Shown: piece by piece, positions 40,722-51,978 of the stretch
Layout of the letters: each line of letters begins with the position of its first letter
Numbering within the stretch: the stretch's first letter is position 1
DNA from: Cercis canadensis
Lineage: Eukaryota; Streptophyta; Magnoliopsida; Fabales; Fabaceae
DNA: 64,000 nt
Reading direction: 5' to 3'
NCBI GenBank assembly: GCA_003255065.1
Contig: QAOA01004877.1
Location: 538,627 to 602,626, forward strand
Notes under the pieces: generated by a model
What the model was told of the DNA's origin: nothing
Database searches by the model: none
What the model saw: only the letters and a program-made list of their open reading frames with translations
Translations under genes and position numbers: made by a program

Positions 40722-42739
40722 GCTGTTCCTTCACTCAGATCTCACTTTGCAGAAAAATAAGAATAATTTGAGCTCAGGGGAAGAGAGAAAGGAGAGAACG
40801 AACAACAATAACACAAGAACAATTCTATTTCTAGTCAATTTCTAGGGTTTTGAATAACAGAAATCACCTAATCTCATGTGATACTTCAATTTCCCAAGCA
40901 TCATAGGTAGAATTGAATCCTTAAACAACACCGTTAGGGTTCGTAAATTAGAGTTTCTGCTTAATTTAGCAGTTGCCGGGTTACTGGTTGAAGCAGTTAT
41001 TCATCAATGTCACCTTCTGCAGGTTTGGCGGGGTTCATGGACGACGGGCACGGGTAGAGGAGGCGCGGTTCATTCAGTAAAGGAGGGAGGTAATGCGGTG
41101 ATGTGTTCTACTGGGAACCGTAGATATATCACTTTTAGGATTGTGTGGCTTAGATCTGTGCAACACGACAGTGTCATGGGGTTAAAAGTAGTAAAAAGTA
41201 AAAACCAAAAAGAAGAGCATCTGATTCTATAATCTTCCTTCACTGAGATGAAAGTATGAAACAGAAAATACAGAGTTTTTTTTCCCTCTTTTTTTGGCGC
41301 TAATGGATGCATCATCAAAGCAATAGAGGAAGAAAACTTTTAAATCAAATTAACTGTTGAAGATTTAAAAAAGTAATTCTATATTTTTTTTTCACTTCAC
41401 CTTGTTAAAGTAAGTATTTTGTTTTAAAATTAAGTAATTAAAAAGTTTTAAAAGAAAAAAAAAAAAAAACTTCCTTCAGCATACGTCTTAGTTGATTGGG
41501 AAAAATAGAAAATAAGAAAGAGAAAAAGAATAGATATTTTATATATCGCGTGTGTTTGCATGTTGCATTCCAGTCCAAGTGTCCAACTAGTTATAAATTA
41601 TAAAATAAACAAAAAAGAAAAGAGTAACTTGATTAACATGAGAAAGAACTAAAGCACATTAATAAGAAATTACCTTGGGACGAAGCAGCTTGATCANATC
41701 GTGTGTGTTTGCATGTTGCATTCCAGTCCAAGTGTCCAACTAGTTATAAATTATAAAATAAACAAAAAAGAAAAGAGTAACTTGATTAACATGAGAAAGA
41801 ACTAAAGCACATTAATAAGAAATTACCTTGGGACGAAGCAGCTTGATCAAGGGTAACCCTCAAAAGTGAAAAAGAAGAAAACCCAAAAATATTAAGAGAA
41901 AGGAAGATATTTATCCCTTTGCATGTTGCCATATCTTGCAATACAAACTGTTATTCTCAAAATAAATGATTCATTAATAGAGAAATTAGACTTGTAGAGA
42001 GAAACAAATCCTTCTCTACATGCATAATTTACTTATATGTCAGAGTAAGGGAGTAGACATACAAAATCAAGTTCAGAGCCAAGATAAGAACAAAAATGAA
42101 AAAAGAAAAAAATCAAGCTCCTCCTATCCTAGCTGAGAACTAAGAAGATCATCGTTTGCTTGCACATGCTAGTCAGATCGCACGTCTTTTGATGAAAATA
42201 TTCTCTTCTTCTTTTCTTTTCTTTTCTTTTGGTTCCTTCTACATGTCCTACAAGTTAACTGTTTCAGTACTCTCACTAATGCTTTTTCTTCATCTGCAGG
42301 ATCCAATACTCCCACTTTTACTTTTCTAGATTAGAGTTCTGTTATCTGATTCTAATAATTTGATTACTATCACAAAATTGGATTTGGGTACTCAACTCAA
42401 AAGCATTCATTAATTCAATGAAAGAAATTGCAAAAATTTCATATATTATGGATGAATTTACAGCTTCTTAAGCTTTTCATACTTAATCTGGTGCTCCATA
42501 TACTATTATGGTTACAGATTTACAGAGTTGAAGCACCCATTTCTGTACCATTACAACTTCAACACCTTCCATTTCTTTCCCTCTCTAAATACAGAGAGCA
42601 AGCTAGAAAGAGGAGGAAGAAGAAAGCATAATCTCCAATCTGCACTCCCTTATCCTGAAAAACCGTAAGAAAGGGAGGAGGTGAGGTTGAGCTTCATGTA
42701 CTCAAACCAAAAATGATAATATTTATATGGGTCTGAAAT
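40722..42739. other. Non-coding interval upstream of RH41
   Basis: The interval contains the RH41 promoter and leader, an N-joined duplication at 41545-41849 and the 3' flank of the DUF761 gene. No gene is supported. Confidence 0.6.
41545..41849. repeat. 152 bp duplication around a single N (assembly join)
   Basis: Bases 41545-41696 and 41698-41849 match almost exactly (ATCGCGTG against ATCGTGTG at the start), with N at 41697. The pattern is the same as at the other joins. Confidence 0.85.
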
Positions 42740-43354
42740 TCAGGCACCCCTCTGCAGCATGTCTTGGTACCTCTTGAGAGAGTCTTGCTTCTGCAGAATC
42801 ATTTGCCTGCGGAATTTCCTTATGAAGAGGTCAGCTACACGGTCAATTTCGTCTTCCAATTTGAACTCTTGCCCTGCCTCTTCCTTTGAATTCTTCACCA
42901 TGTCAATGACAGAGCCTCTAAAATTCAAATCCTCTGACTCAAACAGAGAGTGGGTGAGATCCGGGTACTTGTTATCTTCATCACCTTCATCTTCATACCT
43001 GTTGTAACTTTGATAACCATATTGCTCTTTCTCTTCCACCACCTGGCTTTCACTGGGATTCGGCAAGGCCTCGTAGGAGCGAGCATTGCTATTGAAAATC
43101 ACATTGGTCTTGTTCTGATCGTTCTCATCTTCCAAAAAGCATTCTTCTTTGGGATGAGAGTGATGACCCAGAAGAGAGTGGAACTTCTGGGAGATGGAGC
43201 TCATCAGAAATTTCTTGTTCTTCATCAGTGAGAAAATAATCAAACGTGCTTTGATGGCGTTTGTTTTGGTCTTGAGAGCCAAAGTTTTTGACTTGGCCAT
43301 TGAGCTCAGAGCAGCAATGATCTGCTTCAGCATCTGGGATGCTCTGTTCTTCAT
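42740..43354 (-). CDS. DUF761 (cotton-fibre expressed-like) protein
   Basis: An intronless ORF of 204 residues. The N-terminus is Lys/Ser-rich and partly hydrophobic (MLKQIIAALSSMAKSKTLAL). The middle is acidic and low-complexity (YNRYEDEGDEDNKYPDLTHS), and the C-terminus carries the DUF761 motif, EIDRVADLFIRKFRRQMILQ, followed by a short helix. DUF761 proteins are plant-specific; the biochemical role is not established. The start is the first ATG, with a TATA box about 165 bp upstream. A second DUF761 gene lies 8.6 kb away in divergent orientation. Confidence 0.85.
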   Translation of the reverse strand: MKNRASQMLKQIIAALSSMAKSKTLALKTKTNAIKARLIIFSLMKNKKFLMSSISQKFHSLLGHHSHPKEECFLEDENDQNKTNVIFNSNARSYEALPNPSESQVVEEKEQYGYQSYNRYEDEGDEDNKYPDLTHSLFESEDLNFRGSVIDMVKNSKEEAGQEFKLEDEIDRVADLFIRKFRRQMILQKQDSLKRYQDMLQRGA

Positions 43355-43519
43355 CTTGTCACTTACAAAATTCAGAGAGAATGATCAAAAACTCTATCTG
43401 GGAATGTTTGAAAGAGAAGAAGATATTAGCAAGAGGATATATAATTGTACTCAGCTTGTACTTTGCTAAGGCTAAAGCAGTGTTTTGGCATGGAAAGAGT
43501 ACTGAGGGGGTACAAGGGT

Positions 43520-43526
43520 TTATATA
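43520..43526 (-). promoter_or_regulatory. TATA box of the minus-strand DUF761 gene
   Basis: The minus strand reads CCCTATATAAACCC, about 165 bp upstream of the ATG at 43354. It is a strong match to the plant TATA consensus. Confidence 0.65.
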
Positions 43527-43869
43527 GGGATTGCCAGCAAAGGTTGCATCTAGTGACAGCTAGCTCTGTTTGTGAGGGAGAAACAAACCAAACGAAGAAA
43601 GAGTGGGGGTTAAGAAAAGAAAAGCCATGATAGTGAAAGTTAAAAAGCAATTAAAGATAGAGGATACGTGTCCTTCCATGATAGGTCGTTATGAATAATT
43701 GTTGGTTCAGTGGTATACGAAGACGCATATTTTAGTGGGTAGCAAAGTACGTGGAAATTGTTAGTATCATTTTTTTACTCATATCATATAATATTTACAT
43801 TTTACGATTTTAATTTTTAATAAATTTATTTAAAATATTTTTTACACATCTTACATTAATTTAAGGGGT

Positions 43870-44255
43870 GATTCTACCGGAAAATATTTAATACTTTTTT
43901 AATGTGATAGTATGAGAATTGTTGATATGAAAAATAATTAATCTTAATTGTTAAAAATAAACAATTAAGATTAAGTAATTTTACATTAATAATTATCATA
44001 TTGCTACGTGAGGGAGGTATAATATGTGAGAAATCTCTTAATTTAGGAGAATTTTATCATGTCATAGAAGTATTTGATACTTNAATTTTATCATGTCATA
44101 AAAGTATTTGATACTTTTCTAACGTGATAGTACTATAGTTATTGATATGAAAAGTAATTAATCGTGATTATTAAAAATAAATAATCAAAATTAAATACTT
44201 TTACATTAATGACTATGATACTATTAGGTTAAAGAGGTATCACATGGCTCTACAT
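43870..44255. mobile_element. Two adjacent diverged copies of a fold-back MITE
   Basis: Copy A (about 43870-44033) has a perfect palindromic core: TTAATCTTAATTGTT at 43938-43952 and its inverse at 43960-43974. Outer arms match in inverted orientation at roughly two thirds identity. Copy B (about 44060-44255) is the same element, clearly diverged (core ATTAAAAATAAATAAT). They are too different to be alleles. An N at 44083 with a 34 bp overlap on each side (ending GTATTTGATACTT) also falls here, so the arrangement may be partly an assembly effect. Confidence 0.6.
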
Positions 44256-45352
44256 TTGAAAAATGTCCTCTAATTTAAGATATGATTAGCGGGGAGTTTT
44301 GGATTTTTGCAAATTTGATGTTTTTCAGATATGATTTCATTCACCAAAAGAGGGAAAAAGTGGAGCCTAGAGAGGGGCCAGATGGCCCTCTTACAGTCGT
44401 CTTGCGCTTGTGCTTTGGCACATACGAGGTACAAAATGAAACTAAGAAAGAGGGTTTAGACCTTGGCCGTTTTGATTTGGCTCTTTCAATTATTTGACCA
44501 CTGTGCTGTGGAGGGACCTTTGAAGCTTTTGAGGGAAAGAAAGTGAGATGTAAACCTAACGCACAAAGCATTAATAGGGAAATTACTGTTCAAGAATGTT
44601 AACTTTAGTGATTGTTTCAGGCTTAGTGACAAAAATGACCATCTGCGTTTAGCAATTACAGCTTCTTGCTTTTGAGGATAGAGTGGTACCACTGTCATTT
44701 GCATTTGCTCATCTGTCTGTTATAGATTCTATGTTGGTTGAAATGGGAATCTTATTTGCTTAGTGCACTCATCTTCATTCAACAAAACGAGACTCAAAGA
44801 CTCTTTCAAAATTCTGGGCCACTTACTAGAGTAACGAATTTCAAGGCGTTTGTTGGATACCCAATAATGATTGTTGGTTGCTCTTTGAAAACTTAACCTC
44901 TAAGGTTACAAACAATAGCTTCACATTTTTCATTTGGATACCCTCCACTTTTTGTTTTTCTAATTCCAAACCAGACAAAAATAAATACAATATCAGAAAT
45001 GGAATTGCATGTCATGCTGCGTTTTCTAAACGCAAGTAAGGTCTTACTTGCGTAACTTTAATCTGTTTTCTCTTACAACCGAGGTCCATAAAATGAGTTT
45101 CATAATCATAGATCTTAAAGCATCTAGGCTCTAAGTAGTTTAAGCTTCTAATGTTATTTTCTAAAATTACATGTAAACATTAATTGGTCCCAAGTTTATA
45201 ACTTGTACTTGAACACGTAGGGTGTCACCAATAATTAATTAAGGACATGGTCACAACGTTTTGAATAATAAACATACCTCTAGGTTAATTGTGTTTTTTT
45301 TCTTTCTTAAAAACAAACTCATACATGGTTCAAGCCAATAAATTTTTATTAA

Positions 45353-45672
45353 AGACCGATCGATTCAACTCAAAAATTTAAACTGTTAAATGAAGGCTCA
45401 TTAATGATTTTATATTTAACACGCTCCCGCACGCGAAAAACCCATGAGCCTTGGAGTATGAACAAAGCATATGCACATGCACTTTTATCTTAGGGTTTTG
45501 AAGTGTGAACAAAATACAAACCCACTTATACCTTATGTTAATTGAAAAAGTGGGGGGCAAAATGATTCATTCTCTTAACCGCTTAATCAAAGAAGCTCTA
45601 ATACCATGTCAAAGACCTATTCAACCCAAAAGCTTAAATTATTAGGTGAAGACTCATAAATAATTTTAATAA
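45353..45672. repeat. Pair of ~65 bp direct repeats
   Basis: Two related stretches in the same orientation, 45353-45421 and 45613-45672, share the pattern GACC..ATTCAAC.CAAAA.TTAAA.T.TTA..TGAAG.CTCAT.AAT.ATTTTA. They bracket about 190 bp that includes ACGCTCCCGCACGCG. Sequences with this wording recur in many dicot genomes, so it is probably a transposon remnant, class unknown. Confidence 0.55.
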
Positions 45673-45720
45673 ACTTTGCTATTCTATTATTATTATGCTT
45701 TCTAGACTAGCTTGTAAGCA

Positions 45721-46200
45721 GTTTCAAAGAGCAGCTTGCTTAATTAGTGCAACTTGATATTTCTTTCTATGAAACAAATTAGAGAAAGGTAGGTAGCTTT
45801 GTTTTTGGTCAGTTTCTGGTGCTATAATCATCAAAAGCAACTAGAAAACGCATGCGTCTGTTGCTCTCAATAATTCTTTAATGATTAAACTTAAAGTTGA
45901 GGCACGATATGATTTTGGATATTTTTTGGAAGACATGGGTTTGTGAGTGGTGCAATCTAGTCTGTAAATATATATCAACTTAATTAATTAAATGTGTAAC
46001 ATGGGCAATTTGCATAAAAAGATTGTTAATGTCAAAACGCACTTAAAAGTGAGCGTTGAATTAGATGACCCGAATTAGTGCGGATCTGCTTTGCTAGTAA
46101 CATCGTGCTTTAGTGATATTAATATAAGCATGTGTAGAAAATGGTAGAGTAACAGTAGTTCAACAATATATGCAAACTTGTAGAGGTAAACAAAATCACG
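45721..46200. repeat. Unidentified ~500 bp unit, copy 1
   Basis: Shares ordered blocks with the units at 47709 and 48351. The blocks are an AGCAGCTTG-type start, a TTGATATTTCT block, AACTAGAAAACGCATG, CTGTTGCTCTC, GACATGGGTTTGTGAG, a GTGCAATCTAG.CTGTAAA block, ATCGTGCTTTAGT and a final GAGGTAAACAAAATCACG block. It has the most stop codons of the three. Confidence 0.6.
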
Positions 46201-47708
46201 TTTTTATATTTGCATGCCAACTAATGCACCAACATTAACACGCTGTAAGTTTAATATAATTATTTCACTGCAAAAGTGCTCCTTAATACAACGTTGGATT
46301 TCGACAATTAATGGCACTCAATTTTTTTATTTTGATAGGATTTAATGTCTAAATATATTACCCAACTCATTTGAATAGATAAAAGTTGTTGTCAAAAGAG
46401 TGATCCCACCATTTTGTTATATTCATGATTGTGAATGAATTCTTACATGTTCTGCGTCAAAATTATTCAAATTATATAGCTGTATTATTCTTTCGTTTAT
46501 GAGTCTCTAAGAAAGTGTGACATTTTTTTTTAATGATAAGAATATACTCAAATTAGTTTTTACACGCTAAGTGATCTTAAATACGTACTTTACATTAACT
46601 NGTGATCTTAAACGCGTATTTTACATTAACTTAGTGTATTTTTTTTAAAAAAAAATTCTTAGTTACTAGCTAGCTCTAGATTCAAACTTAAAATTTATAG
46701 ATTGAGGCCTAACATATATTGATAAAGCATCCTATTGATAAACATTTATGTGATATAATTGCATTTTAATTATAGTGATCATCTTAAATGGGTTTTTTTG
46801 TCATTTGAGTTGTGTATGCGCTCATGTGATTATCAAAGGATTTTTTATATGGTTTTATTTTTGTTTCTTCATTTTAATTTGAAAAAAAAATTTGAATATA
46901 CAAATTAACGCATAATTAAAGCGAATATTAAGAAGCATATACATGATCAAATGAGTCATGGATAAATAATTTTAATATACATTTCATATAATTACAAAAT
47001 ACATGGTATATAAAAATTAGAAATAGATGGGTTCAATGTCCTCAATGGATATCCCATGGTTAATTAAATATTGAGTATTATAATATAAAGGTTAAACACT
47101 TGAGTACTCTACATAAAGGTTCTAAGAGAGGTTTTGGATGGAGAGAGAGGCTACTATCACCTTATTTTCATATTGGGAGGTTGTTATCCTACCTCATTCA
47201 TGATAATTTAATTTTTTAAGATCTTATGATAATACTAAAATTAAAAGTTAGTTTTATTCTAAATTTACGGTAATTTATTTTTTTTCAATTTTTACCACAC
47301 TCATACGAGTGAAATAGGATAGAGTACACCTTCTAAAATTTTGATCTAAATTGTTTTTAGCCTAAAAAAGTCATAAATGAAGGTAAACTTTATTATCATG
47401 GGTATTTTCTTAAGAAATATAATTAGGAAAAGAGAGAGAAGTAGGGACGACATGCAAGTAATTAAGGGGTTATATGCAAGATCACACATCTGCCAGTGAA
47501 GCTAACTTCATTATTTCATGGCGCGCGTGATATATATGAACCATGTGATCTAATTGGTCTATCTTTGCAATGTGCATCGGGAATTATAAGATCATAACTT
47601 TTTGAATGACACATTAATTTACAGAAATTAATATCAAGCTACCAAAGGTGCATGCAAATATAACTCTAAAACTTTTTCTTATTCTTGTGCTTTTGGATCT
47701 TCTACCAA

Positions 47709-48167
47709 GTTTCAAATACAGCAGCTTTTGAGCAAGTTGATATTTCTATTCTATGGACACCCAATTAGACCTAGCTTTGGCTTTAGTTCTGGTCGCTAGC
47801 TGTCTTCCCTTCTTATAATTAAGTAAGTAGAAAACGGATGCATGCATCTGTTCCTCTCAAATCAAAAACCATGGACGCGAGTTGATTTTGGACACTTCTG
47901 GGGAAACATGGGTTTGTAAGCAGTGCAATCTAGGCTGTAAAGATCAACCAAATTTGACCTCTAGCTTATATATATTTTTCCCAAAAGGTTTGTGGTCAAT
48001 ATTTTCAGTACTAAGAAATTAATATGACCGCGAAAACCACCTCAAGAAGTGCACTTTTTTACTTTTGGAGTTGCTTTGTTATCATGCTTTAGTAAAATAA
48101 ACAGGTACAAAAGATGCATGGTGGAGTAGCAGAAGAACGACAATGTAACACAGACTTAGGGAGGTAT
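47709..48167. repeat. Unidentified ~500 bp unit, copy 2
   Basis: Carries the same ordered blocks as copies 1 and 3, including AGTTTCA...CAGCAGCTTTTG, TTGATATTTCTAT, TCAAATCAAAAACCATGG, GTGCAATCTAGGCTGTAAAG and ATCATGCTTTAGTA. It is closer to copy 3 than to copy 1 in the CAATC and AAAGATCAAC blocks. Confidence 0.6.
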
Positions 48168-48350
48168 GATCCTTATAATATATGAAAATTTGATCTCATT
48201 AATCAATTTGATTTATAAAGCCGGTATATATATATATATAGGAGAGTCATTGATGTATATATGTAGAATTACTTTATTAGTTTGTTTATTATATATGGAA
48301 TTTGCAAATTTTCTTTACTTTTTTTTAATGTATTTTTGGACCTTCAACGA

Positions 48351-48903
48351 AGTTTCATAAGCAGCAGCTTTTGTGGAACTAGATATTTCTATGAAGAGCC
48401 ATGGAAGAAAGTCGAGGTCGGCGCTAGCATATTGGTTTTGGTTTTGGTTGCTTTCTGGGTCTCCATCTTACGAAAAGTAACTAGAAAACCAAAGCTTCTG
48501 TTCTTCTCCAATCAAAAACCTAAAATTAATTTAGACGCACGAGTTGATTTGGACATTTTTAAAGAACCATGAGCTTTGTGCATAAGTGGTGCAATCTAGG
48601 CTGTAAAGATCAACAAATTTTGATTAACTGAATTTATATATAACTTCTAATTACTGGATATTTAGCGTTAAAGTTTGTTGTCAAAGGCCTCAGCACTTAG
48701 AAACGACTGCTGAAATCACCTAATTTGATTTGGTCCCTTTTTACTTTTGGATTTGCTTTTTTGGCTATCATGCATGCATATAGTATAAGCAATGTGTGAA
48801 AGGTGCAAGTTAGATAGTTAGAGTTATATAGTAACTACTGACTAGTGTGGAGCAACAATCTAAGTATCTCACACAAACTTAAAGAGAGGCAAAGAAAAAC
48901 ATG
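48351..48903. repeat. Unidentified ~500 bp unit, copy 3, with the longest ORF
   Basis: Carries the same blocks as copies 1 and 2. On the plus strand an ORF ending near 48572 reads through the unit and includes a hydrophobic, membrane-like helix (VGASILVLVLVAFWVSILRK) followed by LFFSNQKPKINLDARVDLDI. Copy 2 preserves the words LFLSNQKP and RVDFGHF in the equivalent place but has stops upstream. This could be a decaying small membrane-protein gene or a non-coding repeat. Confidence 0.5.
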
Positions 48904-51723
48904 TTTCTGAGCCTTAAAGAAAAAAAGAAAACACGTTTGGTTTATTTGCTTCGTCTTTCATATATGTATGAACTTAATATTGCAAGTGCTGTGATTTTAA
49001 TAGTGTCAGATTGTGAAAAAAGAATGCTTGGGAAAACTTTTATATTTGTGCATATTATATTATATGTAATTAATTTTTAGATTATTCTGAACCAAAAGTA
49101 GTCAGATAATTGTGAAAAAAAAAATTGATGAAGAAAAAGTGAGGAGGCCAAATTGATATTGACATTATCCCAAAGTATGTCTCCAAACCAATGCCACGAA
49201 CAATAATTCTAACTCTCCCCCATATTGGCTATGGACATTATCCGTAAATCATGTCAGATTAAGAATAGGGCACACGCATGTATAAAGATAAATTAATGTT
49301 CTTTTATGATGATTAAATAATATGTAGCTACCACAATTGAAGGAGTTCCCTACTCCAAAGTCTATATATATTTTATATTTTATTTAAAATGGAATAATGA
49401 CTTATTACGACACAATGATCACATGAGTTTGATTTGTGACTGAGAAACCTGAAGCGTAAGCAAAAGGAAAGAAGAGAAGGGGGCTTGTTTTGTGGGTTTC
49501 GATTCGTGGCAACTTCCCTTGTCTGCTTATGCTTAGAAACATAAAATTAAAAGATTGGAAAAGGAAGGTACAATAATATAAAAATGTTTTATATGATTCC
49601 AAGCAATAACTCAAGTAGTCATCATCTATCAATTTTTAAGATGGAGAGGTTCTTAGGTAATTATAAAATTAAGGTAGAAGAAGAGAAGGTAAAAGTAAGT
49701 AAGAAAAGAGAAGTTAGCTTTAGGCAGAATTTAATGATTGAAAACTGAAAAGGAGTAAGTGATGGGGCAACTTAATCCACAATTCATGGTTTATTAAAGA
49801 GAAATCTAAATGATTAATCATTTGGCAACTTCCATAGTCAGTTTCGTGTGCAACTCTATCAATATGCTTAAAGATCCTGTGATTACTCTAATCCACATAT
49901 ATAATTGTATGCTAACAGCTGTAACCTTTCTTTATACGGAAGTACCATACAGTGTCTTTTGTCTTAGTTGTTGTGGCCACACGAACTTTGATCCTTTTGT
50001 CTACATCTTCTGAATGTCTCCCATATATTACTCTTTACCTTCTAGAATTAGTATTCTTTTTTTAAAAGAAAAAATACAAAATTTTGAATCTAAACGTTAA
50101 CATCTTATCTACACATTTCATCAATTATTAGAATTAAGGGTTGAGCCTTTTCGGGGAAAGACAATGAAATTGGGTTGGAGATAATTTCCTTTGCCTAGAA
50201 GCAATGTCATAATTTAATTAGTCACGTGCACCTTTATCCTAACTCCACAAATTATTAGCATTACCTACTAGTCACGCAGACATATATATCAGATTTTGAA
50301 TCCAAGTTCTAAAAAATTCATTCATCAATTAAGTTTTTACACATTAGTGGAAAAAATGAGTTATTAATTACTCATAGTCTAATGATATTAATATTTGCCA
50401 GTTAATTTAACAGCAATTGTATTAAATATGCACACAACACACATTGTATAACTAGCTCAACCAAATCTCCTTCAAAGTTGATGTATGGGGTTTAATTCCT
50501 TATTTTCTTAGGGTCTGTTTGAGAGTTTGAAATGAGGAGAAAGGAAAGAAAATGAGAGGAAAAAGAAGGGAAAGGAAATGAGAGGAGATGAGTAAAAGGA
50601 GAGGAAAGGAAAGAAAAAGTCAATATAACTCACTTTATTCATTGATGCAAAGAATGTATTATATATGCCATTTTAGATTTGATTTTGTAAGTTGTAGTAG
50701 CTTGTTTGAGCACTTAATGAAAATAAGACAAAAATTTACTCACTTAACTCTAATAAGTGGAGTTAGTGAAAATGAGTCAAATTTCATTTATCAATGATTG
50801 AGCTTTAGATACTCTACAAAAAAAATTAGAGAATTCAAATTGTATATATTATAACTGGTTGAATTAAACTACCTCTAATAATTGTATACCTTGTAGCTAG
50901 TGAACCAAAAATATTTCATGTGATACATAGAAAATANTGGTTGAATTAAACTACCTCTAATAATTGTATACCTTGTAGCTAGTGAACCAAAAATATTTCA
51001 TGTGATACATAGAAAATAAAAATAATGATGTGTTTGTAATTCAAAAATAAGGTTCTCCAAACAAAGTTAGCTTGTCAACGTACATATGGACAGAAGCATA
51101 TACACAACTAGTCATAGCATGTGTTTTTGGAATATCTAAATCACCATATTGCAGCGCACAAAAGAAAAAAGGTTAACTTAATCCTTTAATCTTATTCTTT
51201 GATTGGCCATCAAGTTTGTAGCATGAATGGAATATGGAACTGAAACTAGAGGAAGGGTGGTGGGGGAACATTGTATATAATAAGGTGTCCCCAGCAAAGA
51301 AGGCTAAGGCACCTGTGCAATCGTCTATGCCTCAACCCAACCAGAGTCGGTCCCCGTTGTCTTTGTTTTGGTCAGATCATATTTGAGCCGTTGAATTCCT
51401 TTTCACCACCCGACCAAAACAATAGCCCCACTCAAGAACTGATCATTTAGAATTCTTCAACACGTTGTGTTAGCTGTATTAGAACTATTTTTAACATTGA
51501 AATTCAATTAAAATATATCCCATTCATTTTTCTTTAAAATCTTATTCCCTTTTTAAAACGGATAGTTCCTTTCTTCAAAATGCATTGCAGAGGAGCGGTT
51601 GTTGGGTCCCGGCCTTTGAAAAAATAGTACCCACTTCTTCCTATGCCTTCCGCGGCACTTAATTAATTAAAAATAATTAAAATTACAACCACTAAATACC
51701 CTTTAGGCTCTTCATCTCCCTCC

Positions 51724-51730
51724 TATATAA
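51724..51730 (+). promoter_or_regulatory. TATA box of the plus-strand DUF761 gene
   Basis: TATATAA inside CTCCTATATAATCC, about 250 bp upstream of the start codon at 51979. This predicts transcription from about 51755 and a long leader of some 220 bp. Confidence 0.6.
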
Positions 51731-51978
51731 TCCTCCCCACATCACCTTCCATGTTCTCTCAAAGGGTTTTCTCTTCTTCTGCGAGGTCTACCAAACCTCG
51801 CAGAAACAAGAAAACCCACCACTTGTTCGTCAAAACTCCCCACCTAAATTCCTTTCCTTTATTTCCTGATAATATCCTAACCCCTCTAAGCACTATACAA
51901 ACTTCATTGTTATATTGGTTTTTGTTTGCCAAATTTGTTTTACTGTTTGATTGAGTATATATATCAATATCAATACCA

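Larger units (their letters stand above)
43600..51978. other. Gene desert between the two DUF761 genes
   Basis: About 8.4 kb without a supported gene. It holds the fold-back MITEs, a pair of ~65 bp direct repeats, three copies of an unidentified ~500 bp unit, single-N joins at 46601 (30 bp overlap) and 50937 (81 bp overlap), and AT-rich sequence. Confidence 0.65.
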
